This document shows positions 5,627 to 6,967 of a stretch of 6,967 nt of DNA, one piece after another. The translations under genes and the position numbers were made by a program. Below the pieces are notes generated by a model. That model searched no databases. It had not been told where the DNA came from and saw only the letters and a list, made by a program, of their open reading frames with translations. This stretch comes from AM-2324 sp042091035 (GTDB lineage: Bacteria > Bacteroidota > Bacteroidia > Chitinophagales > Saprospiraceae). The stretch lies in assembly GCA_042091035.1 (NCBI GenBank), contig JBELIG010000172.1, forward strand, positions 1 to 6,967, read 5' to 3'. Every line of letters starts with the position of its first letter. Position 1 is the stretch's first letter.

Positions 5627-6947
5627 TAGTTTCGGAACTACCCTTTCTAAAACTGTGCAAGTTATCAAAAAACGATACTAATTTTATATTGCCATTTTCC
5701 AGCTTCAATACTAATTTTGTAGCTGGATTATTATTATATGCCAATTTGTAAAAATCTGATTTAGACATATCTACCTTCAAACACCGCTCTTCTAGATCCT
5801 TTAAATAGAAACAACCATCCTTAACAAGAGCTCCCTGAAAATTCATAACAAAATAATAATCCTTCAATACAAACTGCCTGCTTAGCAAAGACCGGTAATT
5901 TAAAAACACAGCATCAAAATCTTCGAATCCATTTTCAAGAATAACATCTGTCAGATTTACCTTTTCATAATTATCCTTTAAATAATGTCGCTGATTATAA
6001 CCATATGGTATAAATTCTCCCTCTATAATATCATTGGCTTTAAAGGGTAATGGGTTCTTGAGGTCATAAACTCCTTCCCATGTAGACTGTTGCACATAGA
6101 ACACACGAGCTGTTTCTATATCAAGCCAAAGATAACGCTCATAATATAAGTTATTCTGATGCCACTGTTTTACAGAAATCAATACAGCTTTTGTTCGTTT
6201 TACATGTAGCTGCTCCAACTCCTTGGACATGACTTTGACTCCACCACCCCGAAGCAATGATTCCTGTGCCTCCGATATTTGATCGATCTTAGAAAAAGCA
6301 TTTGCAAAAAGATAAAGATCAGATAAGAAGTGGATACAATCTGAATACCAGGTCGCTGATTCCTTTGATTCTCTGTGCACAAATTCTAATATCCTATCTG
6401 ATAAGGCATTCATTTTATAATTGACCATAACACTGGCAATATCTTTCCAGTAGCTTACTGGTTTCAATAATAGATCTGCAAGCCCCATACTAAAAGCATC
6501 TTCAATCCAACGCGCTAGAACTTTAGCCCCACTCTTCATGAGCCGAACGCGATCCTCTCTTTGTTTTGTTCTGCTCTCTTTGAGTCGCGTAAGATCTTCT
6601 GCTGTATAAAAATCAGAGCGCTTTTTATGAATAGGAATGGCCTTAGTTAACCACTCAGAATAGTCTTCTGATTCTATTACCTTAAACTCACTGTATTGCT
6701 GTTTGAATCGAAAATATAAATCAAGTCCATGGACGCAAGGATTTTGAGAATTCGAGCAATTACAGTAAAATGCTTTTCGCTCAACATCCCAGACTTGGAC
6801 ATAAGTTTTTAAGCCCTTAGATTTGAACCTACCTACGAAAAAACCCTTTCCCCTATGGAAACTAATCCAATACTTACTTAGGGAATTAGATAATGACTCT
6901 TCGGGAAATTTTTCCTGAATAAACGTATCAATTGCAGATATTTCCAT
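5616..6947 (-). CDS. SWIM zinc-finger family protein (MoxR/VWA-locus type)
   Basis: The 443-residue product has no signal peptide or membrane segment. The zinc site FYCNCSNSQNPCVHGLDLYF gives the SWIM pattern CxC-x6-CxH with C62, C64, C71 and H73. It is preceded by GRFKSKGLKTYVQVWD, as in bacterial SWIM proteins that start with a G-x-x-Y-x-V-x-V strand pair. After it come a basic segment (SRTKQREDRVRLMKSG) and ARWIEDAFSMGLADL with a following YWKDIASVMV, which resembles the conserved W-D-GLA-W-A-MV region of SWIM proteins encoded beside MoxR-type AAA ATPases and VWA proteins (E. coli yehQ-type loci). Its molecular role is not established. ATG 6947 is the first start after an in-frame TAA at 6957-6959, so the N-terminus is complete. 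Its 3' end converges with the small membrane-protein gene. Partner genes, if present, lie beyond the right edge. Confidence 0.82.
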   Translation of the reverse strand: MEISAIDTFIQEKFPEESLSNSLSKYWISFHRGKGFFVGRFKSKGLKTYVQVWDVERKAFYCNCSNSQNPCVHGLDLYFRFKQQYSEFKVIESEDYSEWLTKAIPIHKKRSDFYTAEDLTRLKESRTKQREDRVRLMKSGAKVLARWIEDAFSMGLADLLLKPVSYWKDIASVMVNYKMNALSDRILEFVHRESKESATWYSDCIHFLSDLYLFANAFSKIDQISEAQESLLRGGGVKVMSKELEQLHVKRTKAVLISVKQWHQNNLYYERYLWLDIETARVFYVQQSTWEGVYDLKNPLPFKANDIIEGEFIPYGYNQRHYLKDNYEKVNLTDVILENGFEDFDAVFLNYRSLLSRQFVLKDYYFVMNFQGALVKDGCFYLKDLEERCLKVDMSKSDFYKLAYNNNPATKLVLKLENGNIKLVSFFDNLHSFRKGSSETIKA

Positions 6948-6967
6948 GCTGTCTTTTTAGAACCATC

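Overview
The window looks like AT-rich chromosomal DNA from a member of the Bacteroidota, probably near the Cytophagales. Three things suggest this: a PorT-type outer-membrane beta-barrel gene, a 303-residue Ppx/GppA phosphatase of the short form usual in that phylum, and several matches to the Bacteroidota -7 promoter motif TAnnTTTG in place of sigma70 boxes with strong Shine-Dalgarno sites. The placement rests on protein style and promoter motifs read by eye, not on a database search.

Left part, minus strand, read from 3261 down to 1. A predicted transcription unit runs: outer-membrane beta-barrel protein, small lipoprotein, Ppx/GppA-family phosphatase (genes overlapping or 4-5 bp apart), then after 61 bp a metal-ion ABC transporter permease. 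The permease is cut off by the window edge. It carries a cytoplasmic C-terminal DtxR/MntR-like winged-helix and metal-binding region, so transporter and repressor modules are fused in one polypeptide. A perfect 15-bp palindrome overlaps a TAACTTTG promoter-like element just before its start codon.

Middle part, plus strand, 3383-5280. A 94-residue conserved-looking hypothetical gene overlaps by ATGA the gene for a PhnP-like metallo-beta-lactamase-fold hydrolase. This is followed by fabG (3-oxoacyl-ACP reductase), which has its own promoter candidate and a clear intrinsic terminator.

Right part, 5281-6967. A short non-coding leader with two perfect TAnnTTTG motifs precedes a 59-codon ORF for a predicted single-pass membrane peptide. 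This ORF overlaps tail-to-tail by 11 bp with a minus-strand gene for a 443-residue SWIM zinc-finger protein. That protein resembles the SWIM component of bacterial MoxR-AAA/VWA loci (E. coli yehL-yehM-yehP-yehQ type), whose other parts, if present, would lie beyond position 6967.

No rRNA, tRNA, CRISPR array, insertion sequence or prophage signal was seen. The most interesting items are the permease-repressor fusion with its possible own operator, the SWIM gene as the edge of a possible MoxR/VWA locus, and the small membrane-protein gene.
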